The notes beneath the pieces are model-generated. The model was not told where the DNA came from, searched no databases, and saw only the letters and a list, made by a program, of their open reading frames with translations. From assembly GCA_023146135.1 (NCBI GenBank), contig JAGLCR010000006.1:1-34401 (forward strand): a stretch of DNA of 34,401 nt, written 5' to 3'. This DNA is from Bacteroidales bacterium. Its GTDB lineage: Bacteria > Bacteroidota > Bacteroidia > Bacteroidales > UBA1556. Below, one piece after another: positions 16,396 through 25,871 of the stretch; position 1 is the first letter of the stretch, and each line of letters starts with the position of its first letter. A program made the translations under genes and the position numbers.

Positions 16396-18435
16396 ATGAA
16401 AAATATATTATTAGTTTGGTTAGCTCTGCTGACGACGATTCCTGCCTTTGCCCAGCAGGTGATTTCGTCAAGCGGAACGTATTTCGAAAATGCTAATGGA
16501 AGCATTGACTACACTCTTGGTGAGGCTGTTATTTTTGGTTTTCAAACAACAAATAATAGTGCTATACATCAAGGGTTTCAGCTTGGTAATCAGATCGATG
16601 TTAATATTATCGCATCGGATGATACTATCTGTACTGGAGAGTTAGTTAATCTATCTGCCTGGGCATTAGGTGGTGGATCAACATACACATATAATTGGTC
16701 GTCTAATATTGGGGGGACAATTGGAACAGGAAATACCATCCAAATTACACCCAGCATTTCTGATTGGTATTTTGTGGAAGCTTCTGATGGTGGAATAAGC
16801 CCCAATGCAATGGATTCAATTTTTATACAAGTAAATCCATCCACATTTGGTATTGCTTTTACAGCAACGCCTCAAAGCTTTACTTCACCACCTTTTAATG
16901 TAAGTATACAAAACCAAACAAGCAATGCATCCCACTACAGATGGGATTGGTATTTTGGAAATGGCTCTTTTTCAACTGATGTAAACCCAGCATATAGCTA
17001 TGGCTTTAATGGTGTTTATTCCGTTGCTGCAAAAGCTACTGACACCATCACAGGCTGTTTCGATACTCTGAGCAAAATCGACTATATTAGTTGTAGTGGT
17101 GGGGGTGTAAATCCTTGTACTTTAGTGGCAAATATAAGTCCTGCTGGTCAGGCCGTAATTTGTCAGAATGATAGTATTCGCCTTAGTGCTACATCTAATT
17201 CCTCTGCCACATATAATTGGATTAGGAATGGGGTTATCCTTAGCGGAGCTAACGATTCTATATACTATGCAAGTCTTGCCGGAATATATCAGGTTATGCT
17301 AACAGATACGGTATGTAGTAAATTATCAGCCTATTTTTCACTGATAAATTATCCCTCACAAACTCCAATTATTACTTCAATTGGAAGCATTACTCCCTGT
17401 ACTAACGACAGTATGGAGCTCGTAACCTCAGCCCCCTTTAATGCATACTTATGGAATACGGGTGATACTTCATCAAGTATCTTCGTTAAACAATCAGGAC
17501 AATATACCGTAACAGGAACTGACAATAATGGCTGTATAAATACATCATCAGATTTTACTGTAAATTCAAGTCTTATTGCAATTCCTGAAATTTGTATTGT
17601 AGGTGTAGATAGTGCAACAAATAAAAATCGAATTATTTGGCAACGCACAAACAACCCTTTAATTACAGAGTACCGCATTTATAAGGAAACCTTTGTGGCA
17701 AACCAATATCAGTTGGTTGCAACCAAAGACATCACGGAAACAAGCATGTATATCGATGCAAACTCAAATCCTTTGCAGCAGGCCTATCGTTATAAAATGT
17801 CGGCTGTGGATACTTGTGGCAATGAAACTCCTTTGAGCGATTTTCATAAAACAAACCACCTAAGTATCAATATGGGAATGAATAGTACATGGAACCTTAT
17901 ATGGGATGGTTATGAAGGATTTAGCTTTGGAACATATAATATTTATCGTGGTACTGATAGTACACAAATGACCTTATTGACTCAAATTCAAAGCACACTA
18001 CATTCTTATACCGATGTAAATCCTCCGCTTGGAAATGTTTACTATCAAATAGAAGTGGTGTCACCAATTAGCTGCTATCCCGACTCTGTACTAGCAAAAG
18101 CAAGTATTGCTTATAACACCTCTCGGTCAAACCTAGCAAATACTTCTTCGGTTGATGGTTTTGGAGACTCTTGGAATCTTTCTGAAATGAATCTCAAGAT
18201 TTATCCAAACCCCAATAAAGGACTATTCACTCTTGAATCATTTTCATCAACACCGCAAGAAGTTGAGCTGAGAATATTTAATAATTTAGGAGCTGAAGTA
18301 TTGTACAATAAATTTGGTGTACGAGGCAATTGGCAACATAAGGTTAATCTTCAAACCCTAGCCAAGGGAATGTATATCATACGATTAAACACATCTGCAA
18401 AAATGGTATACTATGGCAAAGTGATTGTAAATTAA
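16396..18435 (+). CDS. T9SS-secreted multidomain surface protein (PKD, FnIII-like)
   Basis: This 679-residue protein has a signal peptide cleaved near AFAQ. The first 60 residues (VISSSGTYFENANGSIDYTL ... IHQGFQ) are a typical N-terminal module of Bacteroidota surface proteins. Ig-like segments follow (about 75-145 and 245-310), with a PKD-like domain between them (about 160-225, WYFGNGSFSTDVNPAYSY). Two FnIII-like segments lie at about 395-580. The last 80 residues (LKIYPNPNKGLFTLES ... GMYIIRLNTS ... GKVIVN) are a type A T9SS sorting domain, so it should be exported and anchored to the surface. It is cotranscribed with the preceding gene (1-bp gap) and ends at a strong terminator. No enzyme domain was seen, so binding or adhesion is the likely role. 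Confidence 0.88.
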   Translation: MKNILLVWLALLTTIPAFAQQVISSSGTYFENANGSIDYTLGEAVIFGFQTTNNSAIHQGFQLGNQIDVNIIASDDTICTGELVNLSAWALGGGSTYTYNWSSNIGGTIGTGNTIQITPSISDWYFVEASDGGISPNAMDSIFIQVNPSTFGIAFTATPQSFTSPPFNVSIQNQTSNASHYRWDWYFGNGSFSTDVNPAYSYGFNGVYSVAAKATDTITGCFDTLSKIDYISCSGGGVNPCTLVANISPAGQAVICQNDSIRLSATSNSSATYNWIRNGVILSGANDSIYYASLAGIYQVMLTDTVCSKLSAYFSLINYPSQTPIITSIGSITPCTNDSMELVTSAPFNAYLWNTGDTSSSIFVKQSGQYTVTGTDNNGCINTSSDFTVNSSLIAIPEICIVGVDSATNKNRIIWQRTNNPLITEYRIYKETFVANQYQLVATKDITETSMYIDANSNPLQQAYRYKMSAVDTCGNETPLSDFHKTNHLSINMGMNSTWNLIWDGYEGFSFGTYNIYRGTDSTQMTLLTQIQSTLHSYTDVNPPLGNVYYQIEVVSPISCYPDSVLAKASIAYNTSRSNLANTSSVDGFGDSWNLSEMNLKIYPNPNKGLFTLESFSSTPQEVELRIFNNLGAEVLYNKFGVRGNWQHKVNLQTLAKGMYIIRLNTSAKMVYYGKVIVN

Positions 18436-18450
18436 ATGTAATTTCATATT

Positions 18451-18487
18451 AAAAAAAAAGGAGTTCTTACAGAACTCCTTTTTTTTT
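18451..18487. terminator. Bidirectional intrinsic terminator
   Basis: GGAGTTCT (18460-18467) pairs with AGAACTCC (18471-18478) around a 3-nt loop. It is flanked by nine A residues on the left and nine T residues on the right. It can end transcription from both strands and lies between two convergent genes. Confidence 0.93.
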
Positions 18488-18524
18488 AGCAATAATACCT
18501 TATTGGCATAATGCCACATAGGTT

Positions 18525-18986
18525 TTACTTTAAGCTCAATTCAATATTAGTCATGCTTTGTATATTGTCGGTTACAGGACAACGCCTTTCCGTTTCTTCC
18601 AACCACGAATCGATGGTCTCTTGCATTAGAAACTTCTCAAACTTTGCATTCATATTCACACTTATATTTTCAAAACCTGCTCGATTTTCGTCATTACATC
18701 CCATAAATGTACACGCATCAAGATTACCTTCTATCTCAATACTAAGTGATTTTAAGCCCAACTCTCTTTGCTTGGCAACCTCGTGAGCTGTTACATTCAA
18801 GCAGCCAGCCAAGGCCATTAATAACACTTGCACAGGACTGGGGCCAAGATTACTCCCTCCCATTTGTTCGGGCTCATCTATTATCATTTTAAATTTTCCT
18901 GCGCTTATATTTATTCTTGTAGCACTTTCGCTTTTGCCGTGAATCTTCACTTGCATGGGCATGGTGCATAAATTTTGCTCTGACAT
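18525..18986 (-). CDS. OsmC/Ohr-family protein
   Basis: This 153-residue protein contains the OsmC-family core: GPSPVQVLLMALAGCLNVTA with the reactive Cys62, and RRCPVTDN with the second Cys136. These two cysteines form the thiol pair that reduces organic hydroperoxides in OsmC/Ohr proteins. The extra cysteines at 7, 92 and 97 are not family hallmarks. The divergent OsmC-like subgroup to which this seems to belong is less well characterised than Ohr, so peroxide detoxification is probable but not shown. It is a monocistronic unit sharing a bidirectional terminator with the convergent surface-protein operon. Confidence 0.85.
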   Translation of the reverse strand: MSEQNLCTMPMQVKIHGKSESATRINISAGKFKMIIDEPEQMGGSNLGPSPVQVLLMALAGCLNVTAHEVAKQRELGLKSLSIEIEGNLDACTFMGCNDENRAGFENISVNMNAKFEKFLMQETIDSWLEETERRCPVTDNIQSMTNIELSLK

Positions 18987-19139
18987 ATTATTCTGTTTTT
19001 ATCATTAATATTCTGTTTCAACAAGGCCATTATAACATTGGCTTGTAGTGTCTATAAATACTTAGACAAAGAAAATGCATATTCCTTACATATCGATGTA
19101 ATATATATTATGGATATGGACTGAATTTGATGTCATAAG

Positions 19140-19170
19140 AAAAAAGGCCGCTAGAAAAAATCTAGCAGCC
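19140..19170 (-). terminator. Terminator after the T9SS cargo gene 19216-21441
   Basis: On the minus strand, GGCTGCTAGA pairs with TCTAGCGGCC (one mismatch) around a 5-nt loop, followed by six U residues at 19145-19140. It lies about 45 bp after the stop codon. Confidence 0.88.
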
Positions 19171-19215
19171 ATTATTTATTGGGGATTTACCAAAATGGTA
19201 TTTACAATATCGGAT

Positions 19216-21441
19216 TTAGTTCTTAATCACTTTATATGAACTATTATTATCAATAATAATGATATACATTCCAGCATTCCAATTAGAAGTGTTAATTCTA
19301 TAATTATTATCCTTTATATTCTCCTGCTGATAAATAGTTCTACCTAAAGCATCAACTACTAATATTTTATTAATAATCTTATCTGAATTAATGAATAATT
19401 CATTTTCAATAGGGTTGTTATATGTTAATTTATAATCCTTAATCTTAATATCATTAAAACCAACATTATTAGGCGCTACAACATATACTTTCCAAATTCT
19501 AGTAGTAATACCATCTTCTGCTGTTACTTCGTATATAACAGGAACAATACTATCATTCCAAGTATTACTAGTTACTGCACTATCCTGTATAGTTCCACCA
19601 ACTAAAGCAGTAGCATTATTAGATAATAAAAACTCTGCAGCCAAAGTTATTGGATAAAGAGTATTTATTGGCATAACTACAACTATAGAATCATTAGAAT
19701 TTACAATAGTTGAAGATAGTTGAGACGGCAAATTATAATCAATAATCTCAGCAGCATTAGAAGCAGCCGTTCTTGCAGTAACATACACATTCCATGTTCT
19801 TATAAAGCCATCTTGTGCAATAACTTTATACTGAACGGCAGTAGTGCTATCACTCCATGTATTAGTTGTAGATGTACTATTTTGTACCGTAGATCCCACC
19901 ATTGAATTGGCAAAATTTGACAGTGAGAAATTTGCAGCTAAGCTAACTGGATAGCCCATTCCTAGTGGCATAAATACCATTATCGAATCCTTAGAAGCGT
20001 CAATAAAAGAGGTGTCTTGAGCTGGCAAGCTATAAGAAACAACCTCAGCATCATTACTTAATATCATTGTATCTACAAAGTTCTGAGCATATATCTTTGA
20101 AAAAGTACCAGTACCTTTATTCTCAATAAATACTATTACAGAATTATTACCAATTTTTGCATTAATTTTAGGCTGTCCTTTGTTAGTACCAACATTACTT
20201 GCAATAGCTTTTGAAGTATCAGTCCATACAAAATTACCAACTTGGTCTAGCATTACAACGTCTAAGTATGTTGCACTTACACCATTATTAACTCCTTTTT
20301 CCAAAAGAAAGAATGGTCTATCATTATAAACAAATAGCTTATTGGCATGTGTATAGTTTGTTCCTATTGGGAATAAAACTTTTGCAGTATTTGATAATAA
20401 ACGATTACCTGTTGGAATATCTATTTTCTGAATATACTCACCAGCTGCTGTTTGAGATGTATTTGTGTAGGTACACATTGCCCATAAGTTTTGAGAATTC
20501 TCTTCAGTAGCAATCTTAACATCCATCTCAAAATCTGTTGTATTTACATCAAAATCTTGTCCATTTGCACCCCAAGGAATAGTTCCATCAGGATTTATAC
20601 GCTGAATACAAGCATCAAATCTATTATTCTGTTTTCCGATATAACCAAAGAACACAGTATCGCTGCTTTGAGCTCCACTATAAATTCTATTATAAACAGT
20701 AGTCTTTGTGGAAAGCTGAGTTGGTGTTGTCCATACAGAAGAACCGCTACTATTAAATCTTTGAGCATATAATGTTGAATTAACAGAATAAGTTCCTTTC
20801 TTATGAAAAACAGAAACTATATCTCCATTTGATAATTCAAATAAATTTCCGGGAATTGTTACATTAGTTGGCCAAGTTTCTGTATTGCTCGTCCAAATTG
20901 GAGTGCCAGTTGTATTATACAATTGTATATAAGAAGTGTAAGTCGAAGTACTCATCCACGTAATTGCAGCATTTCCACTACTCAATGGAAGAATTTTTAC
21001 ACTAAAACCAACTCCTAAATGTATACCAGCAGCAGACCATAAATGATTTCCTTGAGCATCAAACTTAAACGCCAAGGCAGAATCATTGCTTGTGGCAGTA
21101 ACACCTACATATAAATTATCACTCGCATCTCTAACCAACTGCCATTGATTAATATAAGAAGACATTGGAATGCTATTACTTAATAATACTCCTACACTTC
21201 CTAATTGTTCTACCCCTGCTGAGTTTAATACTTGCAAGCGTAATTCGTAATTTATTGGAGGAGCTACCGTTTTCCAAAAAACAACTGCTGTGCTTCCATC
21301 ACTTAATTCTATTGTTTCTATGTCTTGGTCAGTACCAGCAAATGAGCTCACCTCGGTATTTACTGCTGTGTTTGTTGTCCATTGTGCATTTACACTTATA
21401 GTAAGTACAATTAATGCAATTAAAAATGTTACTCTTTTCAT
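19216..21441 (-). CDS. T9SS-secreted protein with two DUF5018-like repeats
   Basis: This is a 741-residue protein with a signal peptide (MKRVTFLIALIVLTISVNAQ). Residues about 20-455 form a beta-rich region with propeller-like phrases (LRDASDNLYVGV, FKFDAQGNHLW, PLSSGNAAITWM), similar to secreted Bacteroidota propellers of unknown ligand. Two tandem repeats of about 95 residues follow (about 460-555 and 560-655). Each starts with an AE-[IV]-[IV]-x-Y-[SN]-LP motif and ends with a QDGFIRTWNVYV- or EDGITTRIWKVYV-type strand, as in DUF5018-like domains. The C-terminal 80 residues resemble a T9SS sorting domain (NPIENELFINSDKIINKILV ... GMYIIIIDNN), though the first motif is degenerate. No catalytic signature was seen. 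A short open frame ends 3 bp upstream. Confidence 0.8.
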   Translation of the reverse strand: MKRVTFLIALIVLTISVNAQWTTNTAVNTEVSSFAGTDQDIETIELSDGSTAVVFWKTVAPPINYELRLQVLNSAGVEQLGSVGVLLSNSIPMSSYINQWQLVRDASDNLYVGVTATSNDSALAFKFDAQGNHLWSAAGIHLGVGFSVKILPLSSGNAAITWMSTSTYTSYIQLYNTTGTPIWTSNTETWPTNVTIPGNLFELSNGDIVSVFHKKGTYSVNSTLYAQRFNSSGSSVWTTPTQLSTKTTVYNRIYSGAQSSDTVFFGYIGKQNNRFDACIQRINPDGTIPWGANGQDFDVNTTDFEMDVKIATEENSQNLWAMCTYTNTSQTAAGEYIQKIDIPTGNRLLSNTAKVLFPIGTNYTHANKLFVYNDRPFFLLEKGVNNGVSATYLDVVMLDQVGNFVWTDTSKAIASNVGTNKGQPKINAKIGNNSVIVFIENKGTGTFSKIYAQNFVDTMILSNDAEVVSYSLPAQDTSFIDASKDSIMVFMPLGMGYPVSLAANFSLSNFANSMVGSTVQNSTSTTNTWSDSTTAVQYKVIAQDGFIRTWNVYVTARTAASNAAEIIDYNLPSQLSSTIVNSNDSIVVVMPINTLYPITLAAEFLLSNNATALVGGTIQDSAVTSNTWNDSIVPVIYEVTAEDGITTRIWKVYVVAPNNVGFNDIKIKDYKLTYNNPIENELFINSDKIINKILVVDALGRTIYQQENIKDNNYRINTSNWNAGMYIIIIDNNSSYKVIKN

Positions 21442-21795
21442 ATTCTAACGTTTTAAATTATTATTTACACTCTTTACAATTATAGTATTTGATTCTAAAG
21501 ATTTCACAACCTTAATTAATGCAGATTTTTTAACCATATTATCTACAATTAAATCTTTTATACTTTTAGGTTTAATATTTTTCATTCGATAACTATATTA
21601 ATTTAAGAAGTGCAAAAGTGAGACAGAAGCTGATGATAACCTAAAAATTGGCTGTGGATAAAACACTCAATTATACAAATTACATATGCTATCTACACTC
21701 AATTAATTCTAATACATTTATAATTAGCTTTATACTGAGTTTTGCAAAATCAGCTAAATCTTATATGTAGCTATAAAGTAGATAGGGAAAGTAAG
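21442..21795. other. 354-bp intergenic region upstream of the T9SS cargo gene
   Basis: It contains a 46-codon open frame (listed separately). Upstream of that is AT-rich sequence with an 11-bp direct repeat, ACACTCAATTA, at 21663-21673 and 21695-21705 (32 bp apart, about three helical turns). No clear promoter or terminator was recognised. Confidence 0.5.
21445..21585 (-). CDS. Possible 46-residue small protein or leader peptide
   Basis: An ATG at 21585 opens a 46-codon frame ending in TAG at 21447-21445, only 3 bp before the start of the 741-residue T9SS protein. The product is basic (MKNIKPKSIKDL ... NNNLKR), lysine-rich, without a signal peptide or any motif I recognise. Tight spacing to the next gene favours a translated, coupled frame. 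The AT-rich composition and short length mean a chance frame is quite possible. Confidence 0.35.
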   Translation of the reverse strand: MKNIKPKSIKDLIVDNMVKKSALIKVVKSLESNTIIVKSVNNNLKR

Positions 21796-23475
21796 CTATT
21801 TTAGCTCATTTAAATAGACAATGAGGTCTGTTTTGGTGTTGGTAAGATTAAGTTTTTTACGCAATCGAGTTCTTGCATTTTCTACAGTTTTAAAATCCTG
21901 ACCTGTAATTTGTGCAATTTCTTTTGACGTTAAGTTTAAAACTAATAATGCGCATAGACGCTTATCTTTAGAAGTTAGTGTGGGGTGTTTCTCTGTTAAA
22001 TTACTAAAAAATCTCTTATGTACTTGCTCTAAACTTAACTCAAACTCTTCCCATATATTATTTGAAGTTCCTTTTTCTAATCTCTTTTGGATAATTTCAA
22101 TTGCCTGTTGGGTCTCTTTTTTTACAGCTTTTAATTTTATCTCTTTTAAATCTATCAAGATATCTTGTATAAACTCTGTTCTATGAATTTCTTTCATAGC
22201 CTTAGCAATTAGTATTCCCTTTTTCGATTCTAGGTCTTGATTCAGCTCATCTCTTTTTGCTTCAATGAGTTTCTTCTCCAACTTAGATTTTTGAAGCCTG
22301 CTTTTATTTTTTGTGAGAAGAATTATTAATACGAATAAACTCACTATAAGGCCAAAGCTAATAATTATATTTTTATTCTTTCTTTTACTCTCTTCAAGGT
22401 CTCTTATTTGATCTTTTATAATAAATTCTTGCTCTAGTTTTATCTTTTCGGCATTTACAGCCTTCTGTTCTATATTTAAGCTATCTCTTATTTGGTCGTA
22501 TATTACAAAATACATACTCGCCTTTTTATAATCCTCTTTCTCTAAATAAGCTTTATAAAGTGTCCTGTTCAAATCCAAATAACTGAAAGTGTATTTATTT
22601 GATTTAAGAATATCTTTTGATTTATTTGCATAATAAATACACGAATCTATCTTATTTCTTTGAAAATATTCTTCAGAAACTGTTTTATATACCCATGCCT
22701 TTACATTTTGAGGCACATCATCTATAAATGATAATGCTTTTTTACTGTAAAAATCAGTTCGAGCGGTATTACCAAGGATAGAGTAACATTTGGCAATATT
22801 TGTAAATACATAAACACTTAATATTTTATTATCTATTTGATATACTAGATCTAAACTCTTTTCAAAATAATATATTGACGAATCAATATTTGTTTCAAAA
22901 AACAATAATCCCAAATTATTATATAACTTTGCTATACCTAAAGTATCGTTCAGCTTGTTCTTATAAATATATACTCTCTGAAAAAAGTAGAATGCTTGGT
23001 CCGTTTTCTTCAACTTAGCATATATTATGGCTATATCATTCTCAAGGTCGTGTTTCTCACTACTGGAGTTATTCTTGTCGTATAAATTATATGCATTTGT
23101 GTAATATTTTAAGGATATATCCAATAGATCCTTATCATAATATAGGTCAGCAATATCAGTATAAATAGCAATCAGAAAATCTTGTTTATTATATTTCTTG
23201 GCATTAAACTCTGCATTATCAATATACTTGGAACATCTATCCCAATCAGAGCTCTTCAATTCCCATGCTATTTTTAGGCATAGAATAGCTTTAGTATTAT
23301 AAGCCTCACTATCTACAATACTATCAATAAGTATTTGTAATGATTGCTGACTATCAACAGCATTATCTACAATAATAACAGAACTATCATTACTATTTAT
23401 TTGATGCTCCATATCTACTGCGGTAAAAGACATTAGGACAAATAATAATGCAGATAACACTATAGCAATTCTCAT
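21796..23475 (-). CDS. Membrane-anchored TPR protein with C-terminal LuxR-type HTH
   Basis: This 559-residue protein has an N-terminal signal or anchor helix (residues 3-20). About seven TPR-like helical repeats (about 60-330) would lie in the periplasm. A membrane helix at 369-387 is followed by a coiled coil (about 388-430) and a C-terminal helix-turn-helix at about 495-555 (LTSKDKRLCALLVLNLTSKE ... TVENARTRLRKKL). This layout is common in Bacteroidota and couples an outside TPR sensor to a cytoplasmic DNA-binding domain of the LuxR/GerE fold. Its targets are unknown. The neighbouring T9SS cargo gene on the same strand downstream is the natural candidate, but 354 bp separate the two. Confidence 0.8.
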   Translation of the reverse strand: MRIAIVLSALLFVLMSFTAVDMEHQINSNDSSVIIVDNAVDSQQSLQILIDSIVDSEAYNTKAILCLKIAWELKSSDWDRCSKYIDNAEFNAKKYNKQDFLIAIYTDIADLYYDKDLLDISLKYYTNAYNLYDKNNSSSEKHDLENDIAIIYAKLKKTDQAFYFFQRVYIYKNKLNDTLGIAKLYNNLGLLFFETNIDSSIYYFEKSLDLVYQIDNKILSVYVFTNIAKCYSILGNTARTDFYSKKALSFIDDVPQNVKAWVYKTVSEEYFQRNKIDSCIYYANKSKDILKSNKYTFSYLDLNRTLYKAYLEKEDYKKASMYFVIYDQIRDSLNIEQKAVNAEKIKLEQEFIIKDQIRDLEESKRKNKNIIISFGLIVSLFVLIILLTKNKSRLQKSKLEKKLIEAKRDELNQDLESKKGILIAKAMKEIHRTEFIQDILIDLKEIKLKAVKKETQQAIEIIQKRLEKGTSNNIWEEFELSLEQVHKRFFSNLTEKHPTLTSKDKRLCALLVLNLTSKEIAQITGQDFKTVENARTRLRKKLNLTNTKTDLIVYLNELK

Positions 23476-23528
23476 AATTACAAAAATAGTTAATATTAAC
23501 TTATATTGGTAAAATAAGGCATAATAAA

Positions 23529-24662
23529 CTAAAGCAGCGCCTCTTCACGCGTTTTTATGCGGCTAATAAAAAACGACTGATTAATAATGAAAAACAGGCT
23601 GTAGGAGTGATTCATTTTATTAGTCATTAAATCGTAATACTCATCAGTACGAAGTTGAATATTAATATATTTGGAAACAGGATAATTGAAAATAAATTTC
23701 AGGTTAAGCAGTTTACGATATTCCTGACTAAAGGTGGAGTCTGATTCTGAAACACTTTGAAAAAGGAAATCACCTTTGGGGGCCACAAATTTATGTCCAT
23801 GCCAATAAGCAAGCATAAATTGAAAATACGGATTTACATAGCGAAGTTTAAGATAATATCCTTCACCATTTCGCCAAACATTTTCGTAAGCGCCAGTATT
23901 TGGCATACGTAAAGCCTTATAACTATACAACATAGGCTCAAGACGAATGGCGTTATTTTTATTAATATTGTAGATGAAGTGCATGCCTGTAGCCCCGTTA
24001 AAAATGGAAATCGCTGGATCGGGGCTTGCATCAATTTGCCCTCCTTTATGTAATGTAAAAAGCTGCAATGGCACCTCCACCTGAAAATGATTCTTTCCAA
24101 GTTTTAGTTTGGAAGAAAAGCCCAATTGAAACTTTTCCTGAAAAGGATCGCCCTCGAATATATGTTGCTCCCAGTTGAGCCACAAATCAGCATCAAATAT
24201 TTTTGAATTAAATAAAAACTGCACCCCATATTCAATATTATGCAAATAGTAGTTGTCCATTTTAAATATTGGCTCGTCCAAATCATGGCTATTTGTACTA
24301 TAAATACTTCCCATAACTAAATCAAGATGCTTGAAAAGCCTCTGCTGAACCGATAGAATGGGAATAGCCTGAGTAAAACCATCACCTCCTGAAAACTTCA
24401 AGAAATATACGCCTGCATTGATTCGCGTATTGCGCGTTAGGTAGTACTCCAAAGTAGGCTTTACGAAAAAACCTAAATTTACAAAACCATTGGTAAAATT
24501 AGAATACAACTCACGGTCACGAACAAAGTTTGCATTCTCAATACGCAAATAGAGTTCCTGCTCACTACTATCGCGCAATTGCTTGCTACCAATATAATCT
24601 TGGGCATTTACATTATTCGAAAAAAAGTATATAAGTGCGAATAGCACAAAGATGCTTTTCAT
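23529..24662 (-). CDS. Predicted outer membrane beta-barrel protein, function unknown
   Basis: This is a 377-residue protein from ATG 24662; an ATG at 24686 would add eight residues before the signal peptide. The signal peptide ends near NNVNAQ. The mature part shows alternating amphipathic strands with aromatic girdles, for example QELYLRIENANF, LEYYLTRNTRINAGVYFLKF, NAIRLEPMLYSY and FQFMLAYWHGHKF, and ends in long strands. The pattern fits an outer membrane barrel of about 14-16 strands. I do not recognise the family. It is divergent from the threonine aldolase-like gene and downstream genes do not hint at a function. Confidence 0.7.
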   Translation of the reverse strand: MKSIFVLFALIYFFSNNVNAQDYIGSKQLRDSSEQELYLRIENANFVRDRELYSNFTNGFVNLGFFVKPTLEYYLTRNTRINAGVYFLKFSGGDGFTQAIPILSVQQRLFKHLDLVMGSIYSTNSHDLDEPIFKMDNYYLHNIEYGVQFLFNSKIFDADLWLNWEQHIFEGDPFQEKFQLGFSSKLKLGKNHFQVEVPLQLFTLHKGGQIDASPDPAISIFNGATGMHFIYNINKNNAIRLEPMLYSYKALRMPNTGAYENVWRNGEGYYLKLRYVNPYFQFMLAYWHGHKFVAPKGDFLFQSVSESDSTFSQEYRKLLNLKFIFNYPVSKYINIQLRTDEYYDLMTNKMNHSYSLFFIINQSFFISRIKTREEALL

Positions 24663-24786
24663 TTTTTTGGATGCAATTTTACTCATTTAGTCCTTTTGTG
24701 CAGTTTCTAATAAAAATTATCCTCAATGGTAATTTACTTGCCAAAACTAACAAAAAATATCAAGCATGAAATTATAAAAAATCACT

Positions 24787-24794
24787 TACATTTG
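24787..24794 (+). promoter_or_regulatory. Candidate -7 element for the aldolase gene
   Basis: TACATTTG matches TAnnTTTG exactly and lies 23 bp upstream of the ATG at 24818. No TTG is found at the -33 position, so the evidence is only the -7 box and its placement. Confidence 0.35.
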
Positions 24795-24817
24795 CTCAAA
24801 GCAATCAAAAACCGATT

Positions 24818-25831
24818 ATGAACAAATCATTTGCAAGCGATAACTGGGCAGCAGCTTGCCCTGAGGTAATGGAAGCCATTGTAAAAGCCAACAATAACTA
24901 TGCAGCTGCCTATGGCGATGATGACTACACAAAGGTGGCCAATCAGGAATTCAAAAAACTTTTTGGATCACAGGCCGAGACCTTTTTTGTATATAATGGT
25001 ACCGCAGCCAATATACTGGCATTAAACACAGTATCATCATCCTTCAATGCAGTTATTTGCTCAGAGCATGCACATATAAATATGGACGAATGTGGTGGTT
25101 TTGAAAATATATCAGGAGCAAAACTTTTGGATATCCCCACAGATAATGGAAAACTAAAACCCACTGATATCTTTCCCTATATTGAGTTTAATAGAGCACC
25201 ACATCAATCCGTACCTAAGGTTATTACCATTACTCAGGCAAGCGAGCTAGGAACAATTTATACTATTGATGAGATAAAGGAGCTCGCTGATTTTGCTCAT
25301 AAACACAATTTACTTTTACATGTGGATGGTGCACGTATTGCCAATGCTGTAGTAGCTCTAAATACTGATTTTAAGAGCATGATAACAAATACTGGAGTGG
25401 ATATGCTATCTTTTGGGGGAACCAAAAATGGAATGATGTTTGGCGAGGCAGTGGTTTTCCTAAAGCCTGAATTGGCCAAACATTTTGAGCTTTATCGTAA
25501 GCAAGGAATGCAACTACACTCAAAAATGCGATTTATTGCTACACAATTTATCGCGCTATTAAAAAACGAGGTGTGGAGGAAAAATGCACAGCAGGCAAAT
25601 GAAATGGCTCAATATCTTGCCCTGCGATTGCAGGAAATTCCTGAAATTACATTTTCACAAAAAGTAGAATCAAATGGTATCTGGGCAATCATACCTAAAA
25701 GGCTTGCAGTAAAAATGCAAAATGCCCACTTCTTTTACCCCTGGAATGAAAGCAAAAATGAATACCGACTAATGTGTTCTTGGGATACGAGCAAAGAGGA
25801 GATTGATGCTTTTATGCATACGCTAAAGTAA
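24818..25831 (+). CDS. Threonine aldolase-family PLP enzyme (beta-eliminating lyase family)
   Basis: This 337-residue cytoplasmic enzyme of fold type I has the threonine aldolase layout: FASDNWAAACPEVMEAI at the start, YGDDDYT at 32-38, SEHAHIN at 82-88, and HVDGARIANA with Asp170 contacting the PLP ring nitrogen. FGGTKNG contains the Schiff-base Lys203. The likely reaction is retro-aldol cleavage of L-threonine or L-allo-threonine to glycine and acetaldehyde. Low-specificity aldolases act on several beta-hydroxy amino acids, and family members with other lyase or racemase activities exist. The length is normal (about 335-345). It stands alone, divergent from an outer membrane protein and convergent with a protease gene. 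Confidence 0.85.
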   Translation: MNKSFASDNWAAACPEVMEAIVKANNNYAAAYGDDDYTKVANQEFKKLFGSQAETFFVYNGTAANILALNTVSSSFNAVICSEHAHINMDECGGFENISGAKLLDIPTDNGKLKPTDIFPYIEFNRAPHQSVPKVITITQASELGTIYTIDEIKELADFAHKHNLLLHVDGARIANAVVALNTDFKSMITNTGVDMLSFGGTKNGMMFGEAVVFLKPELAKHFELYRKQGMQLHSKMRFIATQFIALLKNEVWRKNAQQANEMAQYLALRLQEIPEITFSQKVESNGIWAIIPKRLAVKMQNAHFFYPWNESKNEYRLMCSWDTSKEEIDAFMHTLK

Positions 25832-25871
25832 AAAGTCGCAATTTTGTTTCCACATAATCGCGGCCACTGAA

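Noticed and set aside
21663-21705. 11-bp direct repeat ACACTCAATTA as a strong regulator site
   Set aside because: Only two copies in AT-rich DNA and no promoter nearby; kept only as a note in the intergenic entry.
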